Source: Oscillospiraceae bacterium (GTDB lineage Bacteria; Bacillota; Clostridia; Oscillospirales; Oscillospiraceae). Taken from it: a stretch of 19,861 nucleotides of DNA. Both the position numbers and the translations under genes were made by a program. The notes beneath the pieces were generated by a model, which saw only the letters and a program-made list of their open reading frames with translations, was not told where the DNA came from and searched no databases. Location of the stretch: assembly GCA_017521875.1 (NCBI GenBank), contig JAFXBH010000047.1, forward strand, positions 1 through 19,861, read 5' to 3'. Shown piece after piece: positions 6,349 to 13,488 of this stretch (positions are counted from its first letter, which is position 1; the number at the start of each line of letters is the position of its first letter).

Positions 6349-7640
6349 GTATTTACGATTACGAGCAGGCCTTCGGCGCATTGGATAAAACCGGGGCATC
6401 CATGCGGAAGGCAATCCAGCGGTGGTTTGCTATGTACTACGATAGTACAGTCAGTGAAACCGCTGACCCCTGTCAGCGAATCCCCTATACGGTGGTGAAC
6501 AAATTGGTAAAGTCCGTGTTCGGCGAGTACAAGGCCGCTGCCAATACACCCTTCGGTGAATATTTGCTGGCTGAACTGGACCGAAACAAGCACCTGGCAA
6601 TGCAGTATGCGTTGGTGGGCGGCGCCTGTTACATCAAACCCTGTCCTGTGGCCGGGCGTATGGTCTTTTCTTTGGTGCCCAGGAACAATGTGCTGATCTT
6701 TGGCAGAGATGGCAGCGGCAGACCTACCGATATCGGCCTGGTAGAAAAAAGCGTTGAGGGCAGTTATTACTACACCCTGCTGGAGCGGAGAACGGTAGAC
6801 GGCGCAGGGTATCTTACCATCACCAACAAACTCTACCGCAGTAAGGACAGCCGGAATCTGGGGGCGGAAGTACCGCTTAAAAATGTGCCGGCATATGCAA
6901 ATTTTGCCCAGTGGTACAAGTTCCCAAAACCGGTGGGAAGCATCGGCTTGACGGAGATGAAAGTCCCGGTTCTCAACTGCGTGGACGGCTCGTATGACGG
7001 CGTTTCCGTCTATGCAGCGGCAGAGGGGATCATTCGCAATATCGACTGGAACGAGGCGCAGATGAATGGGGAATTTTCCCGGGGCGAAAGCCGGATCATC
7101 GCATCCAAGGATCTGCTGGACGGTCAGTTGGGACTGAAGGATCACTTGTTTGTGGGGCTGGATGAAGATCCGGAGCGAGTGGGGATTACGGTGTTCTCGC
7201 CCCAGTTGCGGGAGCAGTCCTATCTCGCCCGGAAACAGGAGTACTTAAGAAATGTGGAAAGCATTTTGGGATTGAAACGGGGTATGCTGTCAGATTCCAA
7301 TATAGAGGACAGAACGGCCACGGAGATCAGCGCCAGCGCGGCGGAATACGCCCTGACGGTTATAGAGTTCCAGAGGATGTGGCAGAACGCCTTGGAAGAA
7401 ACGGTGGCGCTGTGTCAGGTGCTGGCAGAGTTGTACGGATTTCCTGTCCAGGATCCGGGTCCCATCAGTATAGATTGGGGCAACGGTTCTCTGTATGATC
7501 AGGAAAAGACCTGGACAGATTATGTCCAGATGGTAGACAAGGGTCTGATAAGACCGGAAATTGCTCTTGCCTGGCGATTTGGCCTGGCCGGTGAGAGCGA
7601 AGAAAGTATTCGGCATCGGTTGATGCCCCAAAAACAGTAA
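6345..7640 (+). CDS. phage portal protein (SPP1 Gp6-like)
   Basis: A 431-residue portal protein. Portals form the dodecameric ring at one head vertex through which DNA enters and to which the tail attaches. Supporting features are the N-terminal clip/wing region with VNKLVKSVFGEYKA, the ALVGGACYIKPC segment, the RNNVLIFGRDGSGRPTDIGL stretch, and the C-terminal LGLKRGMLSDSNIEDRTATEISAS helix region typical of Gp6-like portals of Gram-positive siphophages. The start is an ATGA overlap with the preceding small gene, behind GGGGAGGGG. Length is normal for the group. No SPP1 gp7-like minor head protein follows, as it often does in related phages. A terminator-like hairpin lies directly after the stop. 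Confidence 0.92.
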   Translation: MSIYDYEQAFGALDKTGASMRKAIQRWFAMYYDSTVSETADPCQRIPYTVVNKLVKSVFGEYKAAANTPFGEYLLAELDRNKHLAMQYALVGGACYIKPCPVAGRMVFSLVPRNNVLIFGRDGSGRPTDIGLVEKSVEGSYYYTLLERRTVDGAGYLTITNKLYRSKDSRNLGAEVPLKNVPAYANFAQWYKFPKPVGSIGLTEMKVPVLNCVDGSYDGVSVYAAAEGIIRNIDWNEAQMNGEFSRGESRIIASKDLLDGQLGLKDHLFVGLDEDPERVGITVFSPQLREQSYLARKQEYLRNVESILGLKRGMLSDSNIEDRTATEISASAAEYALTVIEFQRMWQNALEETVALCQVLAELYGFPVQDPGPISIDWGNGSLYDQEKTWTDYVQMVDKGLIRPEIALAWRFGLAGESEESIRHRLMPQKQ

Positions 7641-7643
7641 GAG

Positions 7644-7674
7644 AAGCGCGGTGAGCAATCATCGTGCTTTTTTT
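7644..7674 (+). terminator. intra-operon intrinsic terminator after portal gene
   Basis: An 11-bp stem (7644-7654 with 7659-7669, two G-U pairs) closes a GCAA loop and is followed by seven T residues (7668-7674). It fits an intrinsic terminator well. It stands between the packaging genes and the scaffold/capsid genes, with no clear promoter between it and the scaffold start at 7721, so partial read-through or antitermination is implied. Confidence 0.75.
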
Positions 7675-7720
7675 ATACCATCGGGATGCGACCCCGTAAA
7701 AAGCGTAGAAAGGAGAATAT

Positions 7721-8233
7721 ATGAAACGAGAATTTTTGCAAGGCTTACAGGTGGAGGGGAAACCTCTGCCCAAAGAGGTGATGGATGCCATCATGGCGGA
7801 AAACGGCCGGGATATCGAAAGCGCGAAGGCCCGTTTTGCAGACTACGATGACCTGAAGCAGCAACTTGCCCAGGCAGAAGAGACGGCAGCCAAGGCTTGG
7901 CAGGAGAAGTATGATCACCAGGTGGATACCCATAGACGGGAAATGTCTGAACTGATTTTTAGCCACAATCTGGAGAATGCAATCCTGTCAGCCAAGGGCC
8001 GCAACGCCAAGGCCATCACGGCGCTTTTGGACATCGATACCCTGAAAGCCAGCGAAAATCAGCAGACCGCTTTGGCAGATGCACTGCAAATTCTGAAACA
8101 GGAGTGCAGTTACTTGTTCCAAACGGAGACCCCGCCCCCTTATGCCCGGAACACCGGCGCAGCCCAAGGGGAAGAATTCAGAAGTCCTGCAGGTCTTGCA
8201 GGCGCACTATTAGAAAAATTTGAAAGGAAGTAA
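7721..8233 (+). CDS. phage capsid scaffolding protein (Phage_GP20 family)
   Basis: A 170-residue highly charged helical protein directly before the major capsid gene, as expected for a GP20-type scaffold. Residues about 40-85 (FADYDDLKQQLAQAEETAAKAWQEKY and onward) are predicted coiled coil. A short hydrophobic C-terminal motif (AGLAGALLEKFERK) is probably the capsid-binding hook. The segment ILSAKGRNAKAITALLDID is typical of the GP20 family. Scaffolds co-assemble with capsid subunits and leave before DNA packaging. The ATG at 7721 follows AAAGGAGAATAT. No separate prohead protease is encoded, consistent with a scaffold-based rather than protease-delta-domain assembly route. Confidence 0.9.
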   Translation: MKREFLQGLQVEGKPLPKEVMDAIMAENGRDIESAKARFADYDDLKQQLAQAEETAAKAWQEKYDHQVDTHRREMSELIFSHNLENAILSAKGRNAKAITALLDIDTLKASENQQTALADALQILKQECSYLFQTETPPPYARNTGAAQGEEFRSPAGLAGALLEKFERK

Positions 8234-8239
8234 ACAATT

Positions 8240-9217
8240 ATGGCTATTACACTCGCAGAAGCAAAGGTCGGCATGGCCGACAAGGTCGATCAGCAGATCG
8301 TAGATATGTTCCGCCGCAGTTCTCTGCTGCTGGACAATATGGTATTTGACAATGTGATCTCTCCCGGCACCGGCGGCAGCACCCTGACTTACGGCTACAT
8401 TCAGTTGAAGTCTCCCGCTACCGCATCTGTCCGTACCGTGGGCAACGAGTACACCCCCGGCGAGGCAAAGAAGGAAGAGAAGACTGCCAATGCCATCATT
8501 ATGGGCGGCGCATTCCAGATGGATCGCGTCATTCAAAATACTGCCGGCGCTGCCAATGAAATGGCATTCCAGGCAGAACAGAAAATTAAGGCCACCGCTA
8601 ACTATTTCCATAACCTGGTAATCAACGGCACCGGTGCAGCAGAGGGTGAGGGATATGTGACCGGCACTTTCGACGGTCTGAAGAAGTTGCTCACCGGCAC
8701 TGCCAATGAGATCACCAGCCAGGTAAGCCTGACCACTTCTACCGAACTGGACAACAACTACAACGCATTCCTGGACGAGATGGACAGTTTCATCAGCACG
8801 CTGGACGGCACTCCCTCTATGCTGCTGATGAACAGAGCCATGCTGGTAAAACTCCGTTCCATCGCCCGCCGCGCCGGTTATTACGAGCGCAGCCATGACG
8901 ATTTCGGCCGCACCGTAGAGACCTACGCAGGCATTCCTATGGTGGATATGGGTCAGTACTACAATGGCACTTCCGTGCAGGATGTAGTGGCCACCGATGA
9001 GGCCGGCAAGACTGCCATTTATGCAGTTTCTCTGGGTCTGGACGGCTTCCACGGCATCTCTCCCATGGGCGACGGCGTGATCCAGTCCTACCTGCCTGAC
9101 CTGTCCACCCCCGGCGCCGTAAAGACCGGTGAAGTGGAACTGGTAGCCGGTGTGGTTCTGAAGAACACCCTGAAGGCCGCGGTGCTGAAGGATATCGCCA
9201 TCGCAACTGCTAACTAA
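8240..9217 (+). CDS. HK97-fold major capsid protein
   Basis: A 325-residue protein six bases after the scaffold stop, with GAAAGGAAG as RBS. It shows the helical N-arm (VDQQIVDMFRRSSLLLDNMVF), an E-loop-like extended region (residues about 50-85), a long spine helix (NEMAFQAEQKIKATANYFHNLVINGT), the P-domain stretch with SMLLMNRAMLVKLRSIARRAG, and a C-terminal beta region around IYAVSLGLDGFHGISP. This is the arrangement of GP20-scaffolded Firmicutes siphophage capsids. Codon use is noticeably biased to a few codons (many GGC, ACC, CTG), as often seen in highly expressed structural genes. No frameshift or truncation is visible, so it should be competent to form heads. Confidence 0.92.
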   Translation: MAITLAEAKVGMADKVDQQIVDMFRRSSLLLDNMVFDNVISPGTGGSTLTYGYIQLKSPATASVRTVGNEYTPGEAKKEEKTANAIIMGGAFQMDRVIQNTAGAANEMAFQAEQKIKATANYFHNLVINGTGAAEGEGYVTGTFDGLKKLLTGTANEITSQVSLTTSTELDNNYNAFLDEMDSFISTLDGTPSMLLMNRAMLVKLRSIARRAGYYERSHDDFGRTVETYAGIPMVDMGQYYNGTSVQDVVATDEAGKTAIYAVSLGLDGFHGISPMGDGVIQSYLPDLSTPGAVKTGEVELVAGVVLKNTLKAAVLKDIAIATAN

Positions 9218-9234
9218 TCCCGGAGGCGCTGCCT

Positions 9235-9555
9235 ATGGTGGATTATGAATTTTATGTAAACCAATACCTGGGCAGCGCCATTCCGGAAAAAGTGTTTTCC
9301 GGTGTGGCGGCTCAGGCCCAGCGGTGCTTTGGTAAACTCAAGCGGGTTTACCGGGTGGAATCCTCCGGGGAAGCGGCAGAAAATATGGCGGTATGCGCCA
9401 TGGCGGAGAGCCTTTGGCAGAACCGGAACAGAGGACTGACCTCTGCCAATATCGGCAGTGTGTCAGTGCAGTATGAAACCGACAGAAATGCTCTGCGGAG
9501 AGATCTGTTTGACAAAGCAAGCATCTATGTGGATATCTACCGGGGGGTGGGATAA
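9235..9555 (+). CDS. head-tail adaptor / connector protein (candidate)
   Basis: A 106-residue protein immediately after the capsid gene, with CGGAGG at 9221-9226 as RBS. The alpha-helical N-terminal half (YEFYVNQYLGSAIPEKVFSGVAAQAQRCFGKL) and the helix around residues 45-63 (AAENMAVCAMAESLWQNR) followed by a segment with conserved-type Gly/Ser (GLTSANIGSVSVQYE) fit gp6/gp15-type adaptors. These stack beneath the portal and accept the tail. Assignment rests on size, position and pattern rather than a diagnostic motif. Its stop overlaps the start of the next gene in TAATG. Confidence 0.72.
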   Translation: MVDYEFYVNQYLGSAIPEKVFSGVAAQAQRCFGKLKRVYRVESSGEAAENMAVCAMAESLWQNRNRGLTSANIGSVSVQYETDRNALRRDLFDKASIYVDIYRGVG

Positions 9556-9971
9556 TGCCCGAAAACCAGACGTCTGCAGATTTGGAGAAAATGCTGGCGT
9601 GGCTTTCTACCTATCCCCATTGGGCGGATTTCCTGCCGGTAGAGTATGCAGGTCTGCTTCCAAGAGGTTTGGAGGAGACCTCCCGCCGGGAGGATGTGCT
9701 GGGGAACAGTTTGGTTGGCTGCCGGTATCAGTTTTCTCTGTCCTGGAAAATGGAAGGGCAGGGGATTGACACAGAAAATGCCGGTCGGCTGCTGGATTTT
9801 CAGCATTGGGTCCGGGGGCAAAGTGCATCCGGTCTTGCTCCCAAATTTGGAGATGTACCTGCCCGGGAGAGAATTCGGGCAGAAAAAGGCGGTATAACTG
9901 CCGGCGCGCAGATCGCAACTTACACAGTCATGCTGATCGCGGATTTTATGAAAGTATATGAGGTGAATTAA
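9555..9971 (+). CDS. tail terminator / minor capsid-type neck protein (candidate)
   Basis: A 138-residue protein whose ATG at 9555 shares one base with the previous stop. The C-terminal half has the pattern DFQHWVRGQSASGLAPKFGD, then a linker, then ITAGAQIATYTVMLIADFMKVYE. This resembles the alpha/beta fold of tail terminator proteins (lambda gpU-like), which cap the growing tail tube and join it to the head. Position directly before the tail tube gene agrees. Related proteins in Clostridia phages are sometimes misannotated; nothing here suggests an enzyme. A dedicated head-closure (stopper) gene is not seen, so this protein or the adaptor may carry that job. Confidence 0.65.
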   Translation: MPENQTSADLEKMLAWLSTYPHWADFLPVEYAGLLPRGLEETSRREDVLGNSLVGCRYQFSLSWKMEGQGIDTENAGRLLDFQHWVRGQSASGLAPKFGDVPARERIRAEKGGITAGAQIATYTVMLIADFMKVYEVN

Positions 9972-9973
9972 CT

Positions 9974-10456
9974 ATGGCAAAAATTGAAAGAAAATATTTG
10001 GCGCATTTTATTAACACCGCCACCGGCGATGCGGAAGCCGTCTACGAGCGGCTGGGCAAAGACCTGGAGGAATTTTCCCCGGAACTGGCGGCACAGGTGG
10101 ATACCAAGAAGAATATTTTGGGTGAGACTTCTATTTTGATCTCCGGTTACGAAAAGACTTCTGCCGTAGAGCCTTTCTATGCAGAGGAAGGCTCTGCACT
10201 GTTTACCCGACTGCAGAATATCATCGACAACGGTCTGGTGCTGGACGATCTGAAGGCAGATGTGGTGGAGGTGAAACTGTGGGAGCAGGCCGAAGGTACT
10301 GCCTATCCCGCAACCAAGGAAGAGGCATATATCGAGATTACCAATTACGGCGGTGATACCACCGGTTATCAGATCTCCTTTGCGCTGCACTACACCGGCA
10401 ACAAGGTGAAAGGCACCTTCGATGTGTCCACCAAGACCTTCGTAGCAGAAGAGTAA
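9974..10456 (+). CDS. major tail tube protein
   Basis: A 160-residue beta-rich protein of the Firmicutes siphophage tail-tube type. Characteristic stretches are VDTKKNILGETSILISGYEKTSAVEPFYAEEGSALF (residues about 41-76), then a strand-rich C-terminal half ending TGNKVKGTFDVSTKTFVAEE. Hexamers of this protein stack to form the tail tube around the tape measure. The start ATG at 9974 follows AGGTG at 9961-9965, two bases after the previous stop. The gene is followed by a very stable GC-rich hairpin, which often separates an abundant tube protein from low-level chaperones. Confidence 0.87.
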   Translation: MAKIERKYLAHFINTATGDAEAVYERLGKDLEEFSPELAAQVDTKKNILGETSILISGYEKTSAVEPFYAEEGSALFTRLQNIIDNGLVLDDLKADVVEVKLWEQAEGTAYPATKEEAYIEITNYGGDTTGYQISFALHYTGNKVKGTFDVSTKTFVAEE

Positions 10457-10463
10457 ATGCTAA

Positions 10464-10487
10464 GGGGAGGGGGGAATCCCCCTCCCC
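10464..10487 (+). repeat. very stable GC-rich hairpin after tail tube gene (no T-tract)
   Basis: GGGGAGGGGG (10464-10473) pairs perfectly with CCCCCTCCCC (10478-10487) around a four-base GAAT loop. No run of T follows, so this is not a standard intrinsic terminator. Likely roles are transcript 3'-end protection for the tube mRNA, RNA polymerase pausing, or damping of downstream translation. Confidence 0.75.
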
Positions 10488-10505
10488 GGAAAGGAAACAA
10501 AGTTT

Positions 10506-10946
10506 ATGGAGAAGATTGTATTTGACAGCGGTGTCAGGAGTTATAAGATCAACGGTGGCGGCCTGCTGCGGTTTAATCCCGGCGATCCCAATGTGTACGC
10601 AAGATTTATGGAGGCCGGTGAAAAACTGGACGGTGTGGAAAAGTCCTTGGTGGAGGAAGCCAAAGCCCTGAAAGAGGGAGACAGCACAGCCGTGGTGCAT
10701 TTGCTGCAGAAAGCCGATCGGGAGATGAAACAGATCCTTGGCTGGATCTTCGGACAGGAGAATGATTTTGACAAAATCCTCTCCGGTGTCAATTTGCTGG
10801 CGGTGGCAGAAAACGGAGAGCGGGTAGTGACCAATCTTCTGAATGCCCTGCAGCCTGTGCTGGTAGAGGGCGCGGAGCGATGTGCCCGGGAGAAGATCAC
10901 TGCTGCGGTAAATAAAGCCAAGCAGCGGCGAGGAGAAACGGTGTGA
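10506..10946 (+). CDS. tail assembly chaperone, gpG-like (DUF6673-type)
   Basis: A 146-residue helical protein between the tail tube and Gp15 genes, the usual place for the first tail assembly chaperone. The N-terminal beta segment followed by LRFNPGDPNVYARFMEAGEKL is characteristic of this small family. The C-terminal half contains a hydrophobic helix set (VNLLAVAENGERVVTNLLNALQPVLVEGAERC) and a basic end. Chaperones of this type coat the tape measure and recruit tube subunits and are not part of the mature tail. The start ATG is preceded by GGAAAGGAAAC. The junction with the next gene is GTGTGA; no slippery heptamer for a programmed frameshift was seen near it. Confidence 0.78.
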   Translation: MEKIVFDSGVRSYKINGGGLLRFNPGDPNVYARFMEAGEKLDGVEKSLVEEAKALKEGDSTAVVHLLQKADREMKQILGWIFGQENDFDKILSGVNLLAVAENGERVVTNLLNALQPVLVEGAERCAREKITAAVNKAKQRRGETV

Positions 10947-11506
10947 ATCTGTGGAATCTCCCGGATTGCGCCAACTTTGGCGGAAGATCCTATGCCGTCC
11001 ACACGGACTACCGGGATATCCTGGAAATCTTCTCCTACTTTGAAGACCCGGATCTGCCCGACACCTTGAAATGGCGGATCGCCCTGGCATTGTTTTATCA
11101 GGAAGAGATCCCTGACTGCTATTGGCAGGAGGCAATGGAATTTTTTCAGAATTTCCTGTGGGGCGGCCGCCAGCCTTCGGATCGCCCGGCGCCCAAATTA
11201 CTGGATTGGCAGCAGGATGGAGCAGTGATCGTGGCGGAAGTGAATAAGGTGGCAGGACAGGAGATCCGGGCGCTGCCCTATGTCCATTGGTGGACATTTC
11301 TGGCTTGGTTCCACGGCATTGGAGAAGGACAATTATCTATGCTGGTGGGATTGCGGGAGAAACTCCGGAACGGCAAGAAGTTAGAACCCCACGAAAAGGA
11401 ATACTACCGCCAGCACAAGACAGAGGTGGATATCAAACCCCATTACAGCAAGCAGGAACTGGCCCGGCAGCAGGCATTGCAGGATTTGCTGGACGGTAAG
11501 GGGTAA
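10943..11506 (+). CDS. bacteriophage Gp15 family tail protein
   Basis: A 187-residue protein with a GTG start at 10943, overlapping the previous stop and preceded by AGGAG at 10931-10935. It matches the Gp15 family (Listeria A118 Gp15 type) placed just before the tape measure: FGGRSYAVHTDYRDILEIF near the N-terminus, a middle region with DWQQDGAVIVAEVNKVAGQEIR, and the aromatic YVHWWTFLAWFHGIGEG segment, then a charged helical C-terminus (KLEPHEKEYYRQHK). By position it is the gpT-equivalent second tail chaperone, here as an independent gene rather than a frameshift product. Biochemical role is inferred from synteny. Confidence 0.87.
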   Translation: MNLWNLPDCANFGGRSYAVHTDYRDILEIFSYFEDPDLPDTLKWRIALALFYQEEIPDCYWQEAMEFFQNFLWGGRQPSDRPAPKLLDWQQDGAVIVAEVNKVAGQEIRALPYVHWWTFLAWFHGIGEGQLSMLVGLREKLRNGKKLEPHEKEYYRQHKTEVDIKPHYSKQELARQQALQDLLDGKG

Positions 11507-11507
11507 C

Positions 11508-11544
11508 AAAACCTCCGGGGCATCTTCCCCGGAGGTGATTTTAT
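11508..11544 (+). terminator. intrinsic terminator-like hairpin before tape measure gene
   Basis: ACCTCCGGGG (11511-11520) pairs perfectly with CCCCGGAGGT (11527-11536) around a CATCTT loop, with AAA before it and GATTTTAT after it. The stem holds a GGAGGT sequence that could otherwise mimic a ribosome binding site. The tape measure start at 11559 uses a separate AGGTGAG. Expected effect is reduced transcription into the tape measure and tail-tip genes. Confidence 0.7.
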
Positions 11545-11558
11545 AGGTAGGTGAGTAG

Positions 11559-13109
11559 ATGGCAAATAGTGAACAAGTGATTCATTTGGAAGTAGATACA
11601 AAAGAAGTCAGTACCGCCACGGAAGACTTGGAACGGGAACTGTTGGTGCTGCGATTGGCTTTCGGTAAATTAAAGGCCACAGTAAAAGATGCCATGGCGC
11701 CCATCGGTGCGGTATTTATTCCTGTGGTGCAAAAGGCGGTTTGGACGGCTATTCGGCTGACCAAATCCGTTGGCAAGGTGATTGCTGCCTTATTTGGGTA
11801 CGGCGCTGCTGCAAACTCTGCCGCAAAGGCGCAAAAGAAACTGTCCTCTGCCAACGCAGAGGTGAAACGGTCGCTCATGGGATTCGATGAGATCAACCGC
11901 CTGCAAGGGGGAAACGGCGGTGTGGAATTGGATATTTCTGCCCAGGCGGGAGAACTGTCTCCTAAGTTGCAGGCGGTAGTGGATAAAATTTTGTCCATTG
12001 TAGCGCCGCTGAAAACCATAGATATTTCTCCCGCAGTGGCGGCCTTTGGCAGACTGAAAGATGCCATTGCCCCCATTAGCCAGGCGTTATTTGCCGGTTT
12101 GGAGTGGGCGTGGCACAATTTGCTGGTACCTCTGGCGGCTTGGACCATTGAGGATTTTCTGCCGGTATTTTTGGATACCCTCTCTGCCTGTTTGGGCGTG
12201 TTGCATCAGGTGATCGTGGCGCTGCAGCCGTTGGCCAATTGGCTATGGGAGAAATTCTTAAAGCCGTTGGGTCAGTGGACAGGAGATAAAATCCTGGATA
12301 CATTGGGATGGCTCAGCGAAAGACTGGGAAATCTCAGCCAATGGATCGCAGAGAATCAGGGATTGACCCAGAAAATCGCCGGGGTGGTCTCGGTAATTGC
12401 CTTGCTGAATGGCACATTGGGAAAATCCATTACCAGCATGAATTTGCTGCCCAATTCCATTTCTCTGGTGTCCGGCGGCGTAAAACTGCTGGGCGCGGCA
12501 TTGATTCTGCTGATCGCCAACTGGGATAGCGTAAAGAATACCGCGGCCAATGTATGGAAGTCCATTCAGTCCGTGTGGGGTGGGGCCTGGAGTTGGTTCC
12601 ACACCAAAGTGGTCACCCCGTTGTCCAACGGTTTCCGTTCCATGGCCAACGGCATTATCGGATTCTTCAACGGAATCCTGCGGGGTATTTCTGCAACCGT
12701 AAACGGTTTGGTAAGCGCAGTGAATAAACTGTCCTTTACAGTTCCTGACTGGGTTCCTGAGTTAGGCGGCAAGCGTATGGGCTTTAGCCTGAAACCGGTG
12801 TCGACCCCGCAAATTCCCTATTTGGCCCAGGGCGCGGTGCTGCCGGCCAACCGACCCTTCCTGACGGTGGTAGGCGATCAGCGGCACGGCACCAATGTGG
12901 AAGCCCCTCTGGGTGTGATCCAGCAGGCGGTTGCAACGGTGATGGGCGACCAGACATCGGCGATTTTAGCGGGATTTGAAACCTCGGTAGGGGTGCAGCG
13001 GGAGATTCTCCAGGCGGTTTTGGGCATTCATATCGGGGATGATTTGATCGGTCAGGCGGTATCCCGCTATCAGAGAAAAATGGCAGTAGTGAACGGAGGT
13101 GGGTTATGA
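11559..13109 (+). CDS. tail tape measure protein
   Basis: A 516-residue protein after the chaperone pair. It has a helical N-terminal region with heptad-like repeats (residues about 12-50), a long helical middle with hydrophobic stretches (VIAALFGYGAAANSAAKAQ and later LLGAALILLIANWDSVKNTA), and the typical C-terminal section with FFNGILRGISATVNGLVSAVNKLSF, Trp-rich motifs and a YLAQGAVLPANRPF segment found near tape measure C-termini. It sets tail length and is ejected during DNA entry. At the usual about 1.5 Angstrom per residue it implies a tail near 75-80 nm, short for a siphophage. No muralytic domain is apparent. The start ATG follows AGGTAGGTGAG. Confidence 0.88.
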   Translation: MANSEQVIHLEVDTKEVSTATEDLERELLVLRLAFGKLKATVKDAMAPIGAVFIPVVQKAVWTAIRLTKSVGKVIAALFGYGAAANSAAKAQKKLSSANAEVKRSLMGFDEINRLQGGNGGVELDISAQAGELSPKLQAVVDKILSIVAPLKTIDISPAVAAFGRLKDAIAPISQALFAGLEWAWHNLLVPLAAWTIEDFLPVFLDTLSACLGVLHQVIVALQPLANWLWEKFLKPLGQWTGDKILDTLGWLSERLGNLSQWIAENQGLTQKIAGVVSVIALLNGTLGKSITSMNLLPNSISLVSGGVKLLGAALILLIANWDSVKNTAANVWKSIQSVWGGAWSWFHTKVVTPLSNGFRSMANGIIGFFNGILRGISATVNGLVSAVNKLSFTVPDWVPELGGKRMGFSLKPVSTPQIPYLAQGAVLPANRPFLTVVGDQRHGTNVEAPLGVIQQAVATVMGDQTSAILAGFETSVGVQREILQAVLGIHIGDDLIGQAVSRYQRKMAVVNGGGL

Positions 13110-13474
13110 GAGCCACAACAGAGTTGTTTATGATCGACCGGATTCCAATGTTGGTGCCGGATGAGAATGTGGAGATCTCTGCAGAGGATATTGACGCTTC
13201 TGATTCCGGACGGGATGAAAGCGGTGTGATGCACCGGTTTGTGGTCCGTCGCGGGGTGCGGAAGTGGACATTTTCCTATGCGTACCTGACGGAGGAGGAA
13301 TACCGGTATATGGAGAGCCTGTTTGCAGGCGCGGATACCTTCCTCTTTGCCTTCCCTGACCGGAATGGCAACCCAAAAGAGGTAATGGCCTATCGCAGTA
13401 AATACGGTATTTTGTGGCACTCTGCTGCCACAGGCCAGTATCGGAACTATCAGTTCAACGTTGTGGAGTGTTAG
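13106..13474 (+). CDS. tail protein, distal-tail-like (DUF6711-type candidate)
   Basis: A 122-residue beta-rich protein overlapping the tape measure stop by ATGA. The pattern of an N-terminal hairpin (IDRIPMLVPDENVEISAEDI), a central basic strand pair (HRFVVRRGVRKWTFSYAYL), a helix (TEEEYRYMESLFAGADTFLFAF) and a final strand with NYQFNVVEC fits the small distal-tail/tail-completion proteins found between tape measure and hub in Clostridia phages. Function is inferred from position and fold pattern; no catalytic motif is present. It ends directly before a full-length ribosome binding site for the hub gene. Confidence 0.7.
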   Translation: MRATTELFMIDRIPMLVPDENVEISAEDIDASDSGRDESGVMHRFVVRRGVRKWTFSYAYLTEEEYRYMESLFAGADTFLFAFPDRNGNPKEVMAYRSKYGILWHSAATGQYRNYQFNVVEC

Positions 13475-13488
13475 GAGGTGATCCCTTG
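13473..13488 (+). promoter_or_regulatory. full-length ribosome binding site deciding a TTG start
   Basis: AGGAGGTGATC at 13473-13483 is complementary to the whole anti-Shine-Dalgarno tail of 16S rRNA, and lies at ideal distance from the TTG at 13486. It begins within the previous stop codon (13472-13474). It overrules an upstream in-frame start at 13414 that would overlap the previous gene by 61 bases. Confidence 0.85.

Noticed and set aside
6288..7145. Long minus-strand open frame across the portal gene
   Set aside because: It is a shadow of the portal gene without family resemblance or initiation signals.
7651..7851. Open frame starting in the terminator hairpin after the portal
   Set aside because: The start codon is in the hairpin stem and the frame overlaps the scaffold gene; a terminator explains the sequence better.
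8210..9052. Long minus-strand open frame across the capsid gene
   Set aside because: It is antisense to a clear major capsid gene, lacks a ribosome binding site, and its length follows from the codon bias of the real gene.
13414..13485. Upstream extension of the hub protein
   Set aside because: The AGGAGGTGATC ribosome binding site clearly points to TTG 13486.
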